Assembly: GCF_031085155.1 (NCBI RefSeq)
Contig: NZ_JAVHUL010000003.1
Coordinates: 62,001-126,000 of the forward strand
Source of the DNA: Mesonia profundi
GTDB taxonomy: Bacteria; Bacteroidota; Bacteroidia; Flavobacteriales; Flavobacteriaceae
Length of the DNA stretch: 64,000 nt
Reading direction: 5' to 3'
The position numbers were made by a program, and so were the translations under genes. Every line of letters begins with the position of its first letter. The first letter of the stretch is position 1. Below the pieces are notes generated by a model. The model did no database searches, was not told the DNA's origin, and saw only the letters and a program-made list of their open reading frames with translations. This document shows positions 17,873 through 27,094 of this stretch, in pieces.

Positions 17873-18847
17873 ATGAAAGATATTAATGTGTATAGGAAAG
17901 AGTTTTTAACCTATTTAGAAAGCAAACTAACTCATAAGGAACCTGAAAATTTATATGAACCCATGCATTATATCCTTCATCTAGGAGGTAAAAGATTGCG
18001 TCCTATTTTGGTGTTGATGTCTGCAGAGGCTTTCGGTTCTACTTCTCAAAAAGCCTTAGATGCTGCTTTGGCAGTAGAGATTTTTCATAATTTTTCTTTG
18101 GTGCACGATGATATTATGGATGACGCGCCTTTGCGAAGAGGAAAAAAAACAGTGCATGAAAAATGGGACATCAATACAGGAATTCTTTCTGGTGATGCGA
18201 TGTTGATTAATGCTTACCAGCTTTTTGAAAACTATGAAGGGGAGCAATTTAGGAAACTGGCCAAGTTGTTTAGTAAAACGGCAATGGAGGTTTGCGAAGG
18301 GCAACAATATGATATAGACTTTGAAACGCGTGATGATGTTAACTTAAAGGAATACCTTCATATGATCAAATACAAAACTGCGGTTCTGGTGGGGGCAGCA
18401 CTAGAAATGGGAGCGATTGTAGCTCATGCAAAAGATGCTTGTAGGCAGCAAATCAATGAATATGGTTGCTTGTTGGGAATTGCGTTTCAGTTACAAGACG
18501 ATTACCTCGATGCCTTTGGAGATCCAGAAACCTTTGGGAAACAGATAGGTGGAGATATTATTGAAAACAAAAAAACCTTCCTTTATTTAAAGACCTTAGA
18601 AGAGAGTTCTACTGCCGAAGCAAAACAACTAGAGCACTTATACACGATTTCTCCTCAAAATCCGCAGGAAAAGATAGAAACGGTAAAGCAGCTGTTTGTA
18701 GATAGCGGCGCGGCTAATCTAGCTAAAGCGGAAATAGAGAAGTACACGCGAAAAGCATTTAAGGTATTGGAGGAAATGAATATCTCTGAAACTAAGAAAA
18801 AACCCTTTAAAGAGTTTGGAGAATTGCTGATGACGAGGTCGGTTTAA
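17873..18847 (+). CDS. Polyprenyl diphosphate synthase (trans-isoprenyl chain elongation)
   Basis: The 324-residue enzyme has both aspartate-rich motifs: DDIMD at 79-83 and DDYLD at 209-213, plus GGKRLRP near residue 38. It adds isopentenyl units to allylic diphosphates to give a C20-C40 chain for menaquinone side chains or carotenoids. The residues before the first Asp motif are the bulky set HNFSLVH, but the chain length is not certain. It is probably transcribed alone. Confidence 0.92.
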   Translation: MKDINVYRKEFLTYLESKLTHKEPENLYEPMHYILHLGGKRLRPILVLMSAEAFGSTSQKALDAALAVEIFHNFSLVHDDIMDDAPLRRGKKTVHEKWDINTGILSGDAMLINAYQLFENYEGEQFRKLAKLFSKTAMEVCEGQQYDIDFETRDDVNLKEYLHMIKYKTAVLVGAALEMGAIVAHAKDACRQQINEYGCLLGIAFQLQDDYLDAFGDPETFGKQIGGDIIENKKTFLYLKTLEESSTAEAKQLEHLYTISPQNPQEKIETVKQLFVDSGAANLAKAEIEKYTRKAFKVLEEMNISETKKKPFKEFGELLMTRSV

Positions 18848-18942
18848 GTCTACTTGGGTATATAAAAACATCCTAACAGTAAAAACTTATCAATTATAAG
18901 AGAATTTTATAATTTGAGACGCGCTATATTTAGTAAAAATTG

Positions 18943-18950
18943 TATTTTTG
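18943..18950 (+). promoter_or_regulatory. Candidate -7 element for the 2-oxoglutarate dehydrogenase operon
   Basis: TATTTTTG fits TAnnTTTG. A TTTG at 18913-18916 lies 26 bases upstream, slightly longer than the usual 17-23. The element is 34 bases ahead of the E1 start codon. Confidence 0.4.
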
Positions 18951-18984
18951 AAATGTTTTTAAAACACAACAGTATATTCCTCTT

Positions 18985-21759
18985 ATGGATCAATTTTCAT
19001 TTCTAAATGCGGCCAATACCGCATATTTTGCAGAGTTATATGATCAATATCTGCAATTCCCCGATAGTGTAGAGCCTAGTTGGAGAGCTTTTTTTCAAGG
19101 GTTTGACTTTGGTAAATCGTCTCATGGCGAAGAAACCGAATCAACACCGCAACCAAACAACACCTCTTCTCATCAAGCAGTAGATATCCCTGAAAACGTT
19201 TTTAAGGAGTTTAGGGTAGTTCAACTCATTGATGGATATAGATCCAGAGGGCACTTGTTTACAAAAACAAACCCAGTACGGGAACGTAGAAAATACGAGC
19301 CTACCTTGGCAATCGAAAATTTTGGATTGTCAAAAGAAGATTTAGAGACTAAATTTTCAGCCGGAGAGATATTAAAATTAGGGAAAGCTACCTTAAAAGA
19401 GATTATAAATCATTTAGATAGGATTTATTGTCACTCTATAGGGATAGAATATATGTATCTTAAGAGTCCAGAAGAAATCAAATGGATTCAAGAGCGACTT
19501 AATATAAACGAAAATCATCCTAGATTTTCTAAGGATGAAAAAATACAAATTCTTAAGAAGTTAAATGAAGCCGTTTCTTTTGAGACCTTTTTACACACCA
19601 AATATGTAGGTCAAAAAAGATTCTCTCTAGAAGGAGGCGAAAGCTTTATTTCTGGTATCGATGCCTTAATTGAAAGCGCAGCCGAAAAAGGAGTAAAAGA
19701 ATTTGTAATGGGAATGGCTCACAGAGGCCGATTAAGTACACTAGCGAATATCTTCGGAAAAAATCCTAAAGATATTTTTGGTGAATTTGATGGTAAAGAT
19801 TACGAACAAAAAGTATTTGACGGGGATGTAAAGTATCACTTAGGGTGGACTTCTTGCCGTAGAACAGACAGCGGAAAGGGAATTTTATTGAATATTGCTC
19901 CTAATCCATCTCACTTAGAAACCGTAGCGCCAGTAGTGCAAGGTATCGCAAGATCTAAGCAAGACAGGCATTATTTGGATAACCCAAAAAGTGTATTACC
20001 TATTATTGTTCATGGAGATGCCGCTATTGCCGGACAAGGAGTAGTTTATGAAACCGTGCAAATGGCTCAGTTAGATGGGTATAAGACACAGGGAAGTATT
20101 CATGTTGTGATTAATAACCAGATTGGTTTTACCACTAACTATTTGGATGCGCGTTCTTCTACTTATTGTACAGATGTAGCTAAGGTAACACTTTCTCCAG
20201 TACTTCACGTAAATGCAGATGATGCAGAAGCGGTAGTTCACGCGATGTTGTTTGCGTTAGATTATAGAATGAAGTTTGGTAAAGATGTGTTTATCGACCT
20301 GTTAGGCTATAGAAAATATGGTCATAACGAAGGAGATGAACCTAGATTTACACAACCAAAATTATACAAAGCAATTGCTAAGCATAGCAATCCTAGAGAT
20401 ATCTACGCTGAAGAATTAATAGAGCAGGGAGTTATTGAAGAAGGTTATGTGAAAGAAATTGAGAAAGAATATAAAGACAGATTAGAGCGAGATCTAGAAA
20501 TTTCTAGAAAAGAAGAAACTACCATTATTACTCCAATTATGCAAGAAGAGTGGGAAGGATATTCTTATGGTACAGAAGCTGATATGATGGAGACCGTAGA
20601 TACTACCTACGATCAAGATAAATTAGATGCCATAGCGAAGAAAATCACAACGCTTCCAGGAGATAAAAAATTCTTGCGTAAAGTGACTAAGTTAATCAAT
20701 GCGAGAAGTGAAATGTACTTTGAGAAAGACAGCTTAGATTGGGCAATGGGAGAACTGCTTGCTTATGGTACTTTACTAGAAGAAGGACATGACGTAAGAA
20801 TGACGGGGCAAGATGTAGAAAGAGGTACGTTTTCACATAGGCATGCGGTCTTAAAAGTAGAAGAGAGTGAAGAAGAAGTGAACTTGCACAATCATATTTC
20901 AGAGGAGCAAGGGCATTTTTATATTTACAATTCTTTACTTTCAGAGTATGGTGTAGTTGGCTTTGATTATGGATATGCCATGGCAGATCCTAATGTGTTA
21001 TCGATATGGGAAGCTCAGTTTGGAGATTTCAGTAATGGAGCGCAAATTATGATTGACCAATATATTTCTGCCGCAGAGGATAAGTGGAAATTGCAAAACG
21101 GATTGGTAATGTTGCTTCCACACGGATATGAAGGTCAGGGGGCAGAACACTCTTCGGCAAGAATGGAAAGGTATTTACAGCTTTGTGCAAAAGACAATAT
21201 GTATGTGGCTAACTGTACTACTCCGGCTAACTTCTATCACCTGTTAAGAAGACAGATTAAAATGGCTTTTAGAAAGCCTTTAATCGTATTTACGCCAAAA
21301 AGTTTATTAAGACACGCTAAGGTTACTTCTACCAAAGAAGAATTAGCTACAGGATCTTTCCAAACTTTAATAGATGATAAAGAGATGAGCCCAGAAAAGG
21401 TGAAAACCTTAGTTTTCTGTATGGGGAAATTCTATTATGATCTATTGGCAAGAAGAGAAGAATTAGAACGAGACGATATAGCTTTGGTAAGGTTGGAGCA
21501 ATTGTTCCCATTGCCATCGGCTAGAATCAAAGAGATTATTAATAAATATGAAAACGCAGACGATCTCGTTTGGGCTCAAGAAGAACCAAGAAATATGGGA
21601 GCTTGGAGTCACTTATTGTTGCATTTAGACGATGCACGTAAGTTTAGAGTTTGTAGTAGAAAGTTTTATGGAGCACCTGCAGCAGGGAGTTCTGCGAGAT
21701 TTAAGAGAAGACACGCAAGAGTTATCGAAAGTGTTTTCGATAAAACAGTAAATGATTAA
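18985..21759 (+). CDS. sucA: 2-oxoglutarate dehydrogenase E1 component
   Basis: At 924 residues this is a full thiamine-diphosphate-dependent E1. The N-terminal FLNAANTAYFAELYDQYLQFP motif tethers E1 to the complex. The ThDP region includes HGDAAIAGQGVVYETVQMAQ and INNQIGFTT, and the transketolase-like C-terminal half has SSARMERYLQLCA. It decarboxylates 2-oxoglutarate and succinylates the lipoyl group of E2 in the TCA cycle. The E2 gene follows 34 bases later; E3 is not in the window. Confidence 0.97.
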   Translation: MDQFSFLNAANTAYFAELYDQYLQFPDSVEPSWRAFFQGFDFGKSSHGEETESTPQPNNTSSHQAVDIPENVFKEFRVVQLIDGYRSRGHLFTKTNPVRERRKYEPTLAIENFGLSKEDLETKFSAGEILKLGKATLKEIINHLDRIYCHSIGIEYMYLKSPEEIKWIQERLNINENHPRFSKDEKIQILKKLNEAVSFETFLHTKYVGQKRFSLEGGESFISGIDALIESAAEKGVKEFVMGMAHRGRLSTLANIFGKNPKDIFGEFDGKDYEQKVFDGDVKYHLGWTSCRRTDSGKGILLNIAPNPSHLETVAPVVQGIARSKQDRHYLDNPKSVLPIIVHGDAAIAGQGVVYETVQMAQLDGYKTQGSIHVVINNQIGFTTNYLDARSSTYCTDVAKVTLSPVLHVNADDAEAVVHAMLFALDYRMKFGKDVFIDLLGYRKYGHNEGDEPRFTQPKLYKAIAKHSNPRDIYAEELIEQGVIEEGYVKEIEKEYKDRLERDLEISRKEETTIITPIMQEEWEGYSYGTEADMMETVDTTYDQDKLDAIAKKITTLPGDKKFLRKVTKLINARSEMYFEKDSLDWAMGELLAYGTLLEEGHDVRMTGQDVERGTFSHRHAVLKVEESEEEVNLHNHISEEQGHFYIYNSLLSEYGVVGFDYGYAMADPNVLSIWEAQFGDFSNGAQIMIDQYISAAEDKWKLQNGLVMLLPHGYEGQGAEHSSARMERYLQLCAKDNMYVANCTTPANFYHLLRRQIKMAFRKPLIVFTPKSLLRHAKVTSTKEELATGSFQTLIDDKEMSPEKVKTLVFCMGKFYYDLLARREELERDDIALVRLEQLFPLPSARIKEIINKYENADDLVWAQEEPRNMGAWSHLLLHLDDARKFRVCSRKFYGAPAAGSSARFKRRHARVIESVFDKTVND

Positions 21760-21793
21760 TTTTAAAAATACGATTCCGAAATAAATAGAAATT

Positions 21794-23077
21794 ATGGCTT
21801 TAGAAATGAAAGTCCCTTCACCGGGAGAGTCGATTACAGAAGTTGAAATTGCAGAATGGTTGGTAGAAGATGGCGATTATGTAGAAAAAGACCAAGCAAT
21901 AGCAGAAGTTGATAGCGATAAGGCGACCTTAGAATTGCCTGCAGAAGCAAGTGGTATCATTACGTTTAAGGCGGAAGAAGGAGATGCAGTGCAGGTTGGA
22001 GAAGTGGTATGTTTAATTGATACCGAGGCTAAAAAACCAGGAAGCGATTCTTCAGAAGACACTTCTGATAAAAAAGAGGAAAAAACAGACGTTAAGGAAG
22101 AGAAAGAAGATAAGAAGAAAGAAGACGATAAAGCGGAAGCTAAAGCCGAAACTCCTTCTAAAACTTCAACTCCAGAACAAAAACAAGACGATAAAAACTA
22201 CGCTAGTGGAACTCCTTCTCCAGCAGCTAAAAAGATTTTATCTGAAAAAGATATGGACGCTAAAGACGTTGATGGTTCAGGTAAAAATGGAAGAGTGACA
22301 AAAGAAGATGCTGTAAATGCAAATCCTTCTATGGGAACTCCAGGAAATGGAAGCAGAGGAGAGTCTAGATCAAGAATGTCTATGTTACGTCGTAAAGTAG
22401 CAGAACGTTTAGTGAGTGCTAAGAATGAAACCGCGATGTTAACGACCTTTAACGAGGCCGATATGTCAGCGATCTTTAACTTAAGAAAGAAATACAAAGA
22501 AGACTTTAAAGAAAAGCACGGGGTAAGCCTTGGGTTCATGTCTTTCTTTACCATGGCGGTAGTAAGAGCATTAGATATGTATCCTGCGGTTAACAGTATG
22601 ATCGACGGGAAGGAAATGATTTCTTACGATTTTAAAGATATTAGTATTGCGGTTTCTGGTCCTAAAGGATTAATGGTGCCGGTAATGAGAAATGTAGAGA
22701 ACCTTACTTTTAGAGGAGTAGAAAGCGAAGTAAAACGCTTAGCGCTTAAAGCTAGAGATGGAAAACTGACTGTAGATGAAATGACAGGTGGTACCTTTAC
22801 TATTTCTAACGGAGGTGTTTTTGGATCTATGCTTTCAACTCCTATTATTAATCCTCCACAGAGTGCGATTTTAGGAATGCATAATATCATTGAGCGTCCT
22901 GTGGCGATTGATGGTGAAGTAGAAATACGTCCTATGATGTATTTAGCACTTTCTTATGACCATAGAATTATTGACGGGAAAGAGTCTGTTGGTTTCTTAG
23001 TAGCGATTAAAGAAGCTTTAGAAAGCCCAGAAGAGTTATTAATGGATAATAAAGTAAAGAAAGCTTTAGAGCTTTAA
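21794..23077 (+). CDS. sucB: 2-oxoglutarate dehydrogenase E2 (dihydrolipoyl succinyltransferase)
   Basis: The 427-residue product has one N-terminal lipoyl domain with lipoylation site Lys43 in [12 protein letters not shown] and a long Lys/Glu/Asp-rich linker (about 80-130). A peripheral subunit-binding domain follows (about 137-176, [13 protein letters not shown]), then the catalytic domain ending in SYDHRIIDG (His390, Asp394). It moves the succinyl group to CoA. The charged linker generates spurious overlapping reading frames on both strands. Confidence 0.96.
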   Translation: MALEMKVPSPGESITEVEIAEWLVEDGDYVEKDQAIAEVDSDKATLELPAEASGIITFKAEEGDAVQVGEVVCLIDTEAKKPGSDSSEDTSDKKEEKTDVKEEKEDKKKEDDKAEAKAETPSKTSTPEQKQDDKNYASGTPSPAAKKILSEKDMDAKDVDGSGKNGRVTKEDAVNANPSMGTPGNGSRGESRSRMSMLRRKVAERLVSAKNETAMLTTFNEADMSAIFNLRKKYKEDFKEKHGVSLGFMSFFTMAVVRALDMYPAVNSMIDGKEMISYDFKDISIAVSGPKGLMVPVMRNVENLTFRGVESEVKRLALKARDGKLTVDEMTGGTFTISNGGVFGSMLSTPIINPPQSAILGMHNIIERPVAIDGEVEIRPMMYLALSYDHRIIDGKESVGFLVAIKEALESPEELLMDNKVKKALEL

Positions 23078-23096
23078 GTAAACTATAATTATATAT

Positions 23097-23131
23097 AAAG
23101 CCGCTTTCAATCAGTTGAAAGCGGCTTTTTT
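23097..23131 (+). terminator. Terminator of the sucAB operon
   Basis: AAAGCCGCTTTCAA pairs with TTGAAAGCGGCTTT over a 4-base loop, followed by a run of T. The 14-base perfect stem lies 20 bases after the E2 stop codon. Confidence 0.92.
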
Positions 23132-23237
23132 GTTTCTATAAATTTGAATTATTTTTTTCTATACTGAACTGAAAAGAAGTGAATTTTATGCGGTATTTGA
23201 TTAGTAGTTGCTCGATATTGAGTCTAATATCTAATAG

Positions 23238-23261
23238 CGCCCGCTCGAAAGGGTACGGGCG
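23238..23261. repeat. Small GC-rich palindromic repeat
   Basis: CGCCCG and CGGGCG form the arms around the loop CTCGAAAGGGTA. Similar GCCCG...CGGGC units occur at 46984, 57065 and 61585, all between genes, so this looks like a dispersed repeat family rather than a gene-specific signal. Confidence 0.5.
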
Positions 23262-23297
23262 GTTAGCGGTCTAGGCTCTAGATTCTAATTAATCGAC

Positions 23298-23735
23298 TTA
23301 CTTCAAATACAAACACTTGTTTTTATAATCTATCACGGCTTTTCCTTTTTCAAGCATGTCGGCGCCAATGATGCCGTGTACCTGGTCGGCGTTATGGTTT
23401 TCTAAGGCTTGGTTCACGTGGCTTAGGTCAAACAAAACCAGGCTTATTTTCTTCTTTTTCCAACCTTTAATCTTCAGTTCGTTTTTTACTGAAACTTGTG
23501 TCAGCATATCGGTAGCGCCGGCTCCAGCCGCTTTTACATCGCTATCTTCGGTAAAGAGTTTAAAATATTCGGCGGTGTCAAGTCCTACACAAGAACTGGA
23601 AGCGCCAGTATCTAAGATAAAATTTCCTTCCACTCCGTTTATTTTCGCTTTCACCTCTAAATGATTGGTAGCGGTGGTCTTTAATTTAATGCGGATGTAC
23701 TCTTTTTCTTTTAATAATTTTCGTAACGTAGACAT
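23298..23735 (-). CDS. Retropepsin-like aspartic protease fold protein
   Basis: The 145-residue protein has FILDTGASSSCVG around residues 38-50, the DTGA active-site motif of single-domain clan AA aspartic proteases, which work as dimers. There is no signal peptide or transmembrane segment, so a cytoplasmic role is expected. Substrate unknown. A hydrophobic segment (VHGIIGADMLEKGKAVIDY) near the C-terminus fits the second conserved part of the fold. It is divergent from tatD. Confidence 0.85.
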   Translation of the reverse strand: MSTLRKLLKEKEYIRIKLKTTATNHLEVKAKINGVEGNFILDTGASSSCVGLDTAEYFKLFTEDSDVKAAGAGATDMLTQVSVKNELKIKGWKKKKISLVLFDLSHVNQALENHNADQVHGIIGADMLEKGKAVIDYKNKCLYLK

Positions 23736-23744
23736 TCTTCTTTT

Positions 23745-23785
23745 TTTGGCAAAGATAGCCGAAGAAAATCAATTAGTTTTGCAAA
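23745..23785. promoter_or_regulatory. Overlapping divergent promoters between retropepsin and tatD genes
   Basis: For the minus-strand gene, TATCTTTG lies at 23757-23750 with TTTG at 23785-23782. For tatD, TAGTTTTG lies at 23774-23781 with TTTG at 23745-23748. Spacings are 24 and 25 bases, slightly above the usual range. The two promoters occupy the same 41 bases and should compete. Confidence 0.5.
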
Positions 23786-23813
23786 TCATGTTTCGCTTAA
23801 AAATTAATCTTTT

Positions 23814-24587
23814 ATGAAGTTGATAGATACCCACACCCATTTATATAGTGACGCTTTTGCGGAAGACCGACAAGAAATGGTACAACGTGCCCTACAAAAA
23901 GGAGTAGGGAAATTCTTTTTGCCCGCCATAGATTCAGAAACCACCCAGTCGATGTACGATTTGGAAGTACAATTTCCCAAAGAAATGCATTTAATGATGG
24001 GACTTCATCCTACTTCCGTTAAGGGAAATTATAAAGAAGAATTACAGCACGTAAAAGACCAATTTGCCGAAAGAGATTTTTGTGCGGTAGGCGAAATAGG
24101 AATCGATTTGTATTGGGACAAGTCTACTTTAGGAATTCAGCAAGAAGCTTTTAGGGAGCAAATTAAGTTAGCGAAAAGTAAAGATTTACCCATTGTAATT
24201 CACTGTCGGGATGCTTTTGAGGAAGTTTTTGAAGTCTTAGAAGAAGAAAAAGACGAAAAGCTTTATGGAATTTTCCATTGTTTTACAGGAACTGAAGCAC
24301 AAGCAAAACAAGCTTTGTCTTATCAAATGAAATTAGGTATTGGCGGGGTAGTGACCTTTAAAAACGGAAAAATAGATCAGTTTTTAGAAAATATCGATCC
24401 AAAACATATCGTATTGGAAACCGATGCGCCTTATTTATCGCCAAAACCCTTCCGCGGAAAGCGAAATGAAAGCAGTTATGTAGTGTATGTGGCCGAAAAG
24501 CTAGCAGAAATTTATAACTTGCCGGTTGAAGAAATAGCAAGAATCACGTCAAAAAATGCGTTAGACGTTTTTAAACTCTATAAATAA
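23814..24587 (+). CDS. tatD: TatD-family metal-dependent hydrolase
   Basis: The 257-residue product has the N-terminal metal ligands DTHTHLYSDAF, the central GEIGIDLYWD, IVIHCRDAF and IFHCFTG motifs, and the late LETDAPYLSPKPFRGK. These define TatD DNases, which act as 3'-5' exonucleases on damaged DNA and also as quality-control hydrolases. The stop overlaps the next start by one base (TAATG). Confidence 0.93.
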   Translation: MKLIDTHTHLYSDAFAEDRQEMVQRALQKGVGKFFLPAIDSETTQSMYDLEVQFPKEMHLMMGLHPTSVKGNYKEELQHVKDQFAERDFCAVGEIGIDLYWDKSTLGIQQEAFREQIKLAKSKDLPIVIHCRDAFEEVFEVLEEEKDEKLYGIFHCFTGTEAQAKQALSYQMKLGIGGVVTFKNGKIDQFLENIDPKHIVLETDAPYLSPKPFRGKRNESSYVVYVAEKLAEIYNLPVEEIARITSKNALDVFKLYK

Positions 24588-25618
24588 TGCAGGAAAATAA
24601 CTCTAAGATTTTATTGATTTATACCGGTGGTACTATTGGGATGATTAAAGATTTTGAAACCGGTGCCTTAGTAGCCTTCAATTTTGATGAGTTATTGCAA
24701 AATATCCCCGAGTTGAAACTCTTAGAGCACAGCATAGATACCGTTAGTTTTGAGGAGCCTATTGATTCTTCTAATATGAATCCCGAGTATTACAAGCAAA
24801 TTGTAGAGGTGATTGAGGAGAATTATGAGGCTTATGATGGGTTTGTCGTTTTGCACGGAAGTGATACCATGTCTTATTCCGCTTCAGCGATCAGTTTTAT
24901 GTTAGAGAATCTTAATAAGCCTATTATTTTTACGGGATCGCAGTTGCCTATTGGAGATTTAAGAACCGATGCGAAAGAGAATCTCATTACCTCCATTCAG
25001 TTGGCTGGTTTAAAAGAACATGGTAAGAATGTGATTACTGAAATAGGTTTGTATTTTGAATATAAACTCTACAGAGCCAACCGAACTACCAAAATAAACT
25101 CTGAAAACTTTCACGCCTTTGCATCTTTAAATTATCCTGCGTTAGCAGAATCTGGGGTAAATTTATGGGTGAATAAACCTAAATTAAAGGAGCCTAATCG
25201 AAAAAAAAACCTCATTGTTCATAAAGAATTGGAAGATGATGTATTCATTTTAAAGCTTTTTCCGGGAATAAATGAGGCGATGGTTTCTCATATATTGTCT
25301 GCAAAAAACTTAAAAGCAATCGTTTTAGAAACTTATGGGAGTGGAAATGCGTGTACAGAAGATTGGTTTATCAATCTCTTAAAGGAAGCGATAAAAAACG
25401 AAATTAAAATTGTAAATGTGACGCAATGTGCTGGAGGCAGTGTGATTATGGGACATTATGAGACCAGTACGCAGCTCAAAAAGATAGGTGTAATTTCTGG
25501 AAAAGACATGACAACGGAAGCTGCTGTAGCCAAATTAATGTATTTATTGCCAAAAGATTTGTCTCGAAAAGTCTTTAAGACTATATTTGAAACATCGCTA
25601 AGAGGAGAAATGGCATAA
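24587..25618 (+). CDS. ansA: Type I L-asparaginase
   Basis: The 343-residue enzyme has the first catalytic threonine in YTGGTIGM (Thr16) and the second in LHGSDTM (Thr94), followed by the Lys-containing LRTDAKEN segment. It lacks a signal peptide, which supports the cytoplasmic low-affinity type I enzyme that hydrolyses asparagine to aspartate and ammonia. It is translationally coupled to tatD through the TAATG overlap. Confidence 0.93.
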   Translation: MQENNSKILLIYTGGTIGMIKDFETGALVAFNFDELLQNIPELKLLEHSIDTVSFEEPIDSSNMNPEYYKQIVEVIEENYEAYDGFVVLHGSDTMSYSASAISFMLENLNKPIIFTGSQLPIGDLRTDAKENLITSIQLAGLKEHGKNVITEIGLYFEYKLYRANRTTKINSENFHAFASLNYPALAESGVNLWVNKPKLKEPNRKKNLIVHKELEDDVFILKLFPGINEAMVSHILSAKNLKAIVLETYGSGNACTEDWFINLLKEAIKNEIKIVNVTQCAGGSVIMGHYETSTQLKKIGVISGKDMTTEAAVAKLMYLLPKDLSRKVFKTIFETSLRGEMA

Positions 25619-25695
25619 AATTAACGTCACTTATTTTTGAGACTTAATTTTTTTTTATTATTTAGCGTTTCGTTTCGGCAGTCGTAGCGGTGTAT

Positions 25696-25783
25696 AGAGA
25701 GGTGGCCGAGCGGTCGAAGGCGCACGCTTGGAAAGCGTGTATACGTTTATAGCGTATCGAGGGTTCGAATCCCTTCCTCTCTG
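25696..25783 (+). tRNA. tRNA-Ser (anticodon GGA)
   Basis: The acceptor stem AGAGAGG pairs perfectly with CCTCTCT, with discriminator G at 25783. The anticodon stem CACGC/GCGTG encloses loop TTGGAAA, giving anticodon GGA. A long class II variable arm (TATACG...CGTAT) and the T arm GGGTTCGAATCCC are present. CCA is not encoded. Confidence 0.97.
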
Positions 25784-25852
25784 CTTTTTAAAATGAACAA
25801 AAATTTTTATATATTTAAACCTTTAACTAATAATTAATTAAGACAACAAGTA

Positions 25853-26647
25853 ATGAAAAGATTATTTTCTATTCTGGTAATCGCAACAATTATGGTCTTT
25901 GGGGGCCTTACTGCAAACGCGACTAATAGTGTAAACACATTGCCAGCCGTAACTTCGAATATTGTACAAGATAACGATGAGGCAGGATCAGCGGCTCAGG
26001 GAGAAGAAAGCCTAGGTTTTCATCAGGAGCTTAAAAAACGTTTTATAGAAGGTGGTGCCGGCTTTATGGGGATCGTACTTTTATGTTTAATTCTTGGTTT
26101 AGCCATTGCGATTGAGAGAATTATTTACTTAAACCTTTCTACTACGAACTCTAAGAAGTTAGCGCAAGACGTAGAAGATGCTTTAAACAGCGGAGGAGTT
26201 GAAGCTGCAAAGGAAGTTTGTAGAAATACAAAAGGACCTGTTGCTTCCATCTATTACCAAGGTTTAGATAGAGCCGACGAGAGTATAGATGCTGCAGAAA
26301 AAGCAGTGGTATCTTATGGAGGTGTTCAAATGGGACAATTAGAGAAAAACGTTTCTTGGGTATCTTTATTTATTGCCTTAGCGCCAATGCTTGGGTTTAT
26401 GGGTACGGTAATCGGGATGATTGACGCCTTTGATAAAATTGAAGCCGCAGGAGATATGCAACCTTCATTAGTAGCAGGAGGTATTAAAGTAGCACTTCTA
26501 ACCACTGTATTTGGTCTTATTGTTGCAATTATTCTTCAAGTTTTTTATAACTACATTATCGCAAAAATCGATAGTATCGTAAACGATATGGAAGATGCGT
26601 CTATTACTTTAATAGATATCTTAGTAGATTACAAGAGAAGAAAATAA
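25853..26647 (+). CDS. exbB: ExbB/TolQ/MotA-family proton channel subunit
   Basis: The 264-residue protein has an N-terminal extension resembling a signal sequence and then three membrane segments: GFMGIVLLCLILGLAIAIE; VSLFIALAPMLGFMGTVIG; and VALLTTVFGLIVAIILQVF. The APMLGFMGTVIGMIDAF region is the family core motif. With two ExbD proteins encoded downstream it should form the proton-driven motor that energises TonB or a similar envelope system. TonB itself is not in the window. Confidence 0.94.
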   Translation: MKRLFSILVIATIMVFGGLTANATNSVNTLPAVTSNIVQDNDEAGSAAQGEESLGFHQELKKRFIEGGAGFMGIVLLCLILGLAIAIERIIYLNLSTTNSKKLAQDVEDALNSGGVEAAKEVCRNTKGPVASIYYQGLDRADESIDAAEKAVVSYGGVQMGQLEKNVSWVSLFIALAPMLGFMGTVIGMIDAFDKIEAAGDMQPSLVAGGIKVALLTTVFGLIVAIILQVFYNYIIAKIDSIVNDMEDASITLIDILVDYKRRK

Positions 26648-26676
26648 TTGAGTAATTAACCTATAATACAACGATA

Positions 26677-27084
26677 ATGGTATTACATAAAATTTTAAAG
26701 ATACTAACCCTAATAATTGGTGTGGTTGCATTGATTATGGGAATATGGCTATTTGCTACAAGCGAACAGTCTTTAGTGCAGCCTATGATGATGCTTGCTT
26801 ACGCAGTTCTTGCTATAGTTTTGCTTATTGTTGCAGTTTTTGTAATTAAGGATTTATTCTCAGGTAATGTGAAAAACACCTTGATTTCTGTAGGAGCATT
26901 TATAGTAGTTATTGCTATTGCATTTTTCCTCTCAGACGGAACAGCAACGCAAATGAAGAATGGAGAAATGCTTACTGCTACTGAATCTCAGTGGATTGGT
27001 GCTGGTCTTAGAACCTTCTATATTTTGGCAGCAATCGCCGTAGGAGCAATGATTTTTTCGGGAGTTAAAAAATTAATTAAGTAA
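26677..27084 (+). CDS. Four-helix membrane protein in the exbB-exbD operon
   Basis: The 135-residue protein is almost wholly hydrophobic, with four predicted membrane helices at about residues 6-26, 37-57, 68-86 and 110-130. I do not recognise a family with known function. It sits between exbB and the first exbD with gaps of 29 and 10 bases, so it is probably part of the motor operon and may modulate assembly. This is inference from context only. Confidence 0.75.
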   Translation: MVLHKILKILTLIIGVVALIMGIWLFATSEQSLVQPMMMLAYAVLAIVLLIVAVFVIKDLFSGNVKNTLISVGAFIVVIAIAFFLSDGTATQMKNGEMLTATESQWIGAGLRTFYILAAIAVGAMIFSGVKKLIK

Positions 27085-27094
27085 GAATTTAAAT

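Noticed and set aside
22017-22298. Plus-strand Lys-rich frame of 93 codons and several minus-strand frames in the same region
   Set aside because: They overlap the linker of the sucB product, whose repeated Lys/Glu codons keep other frames open. The E2 frame is clearly real.
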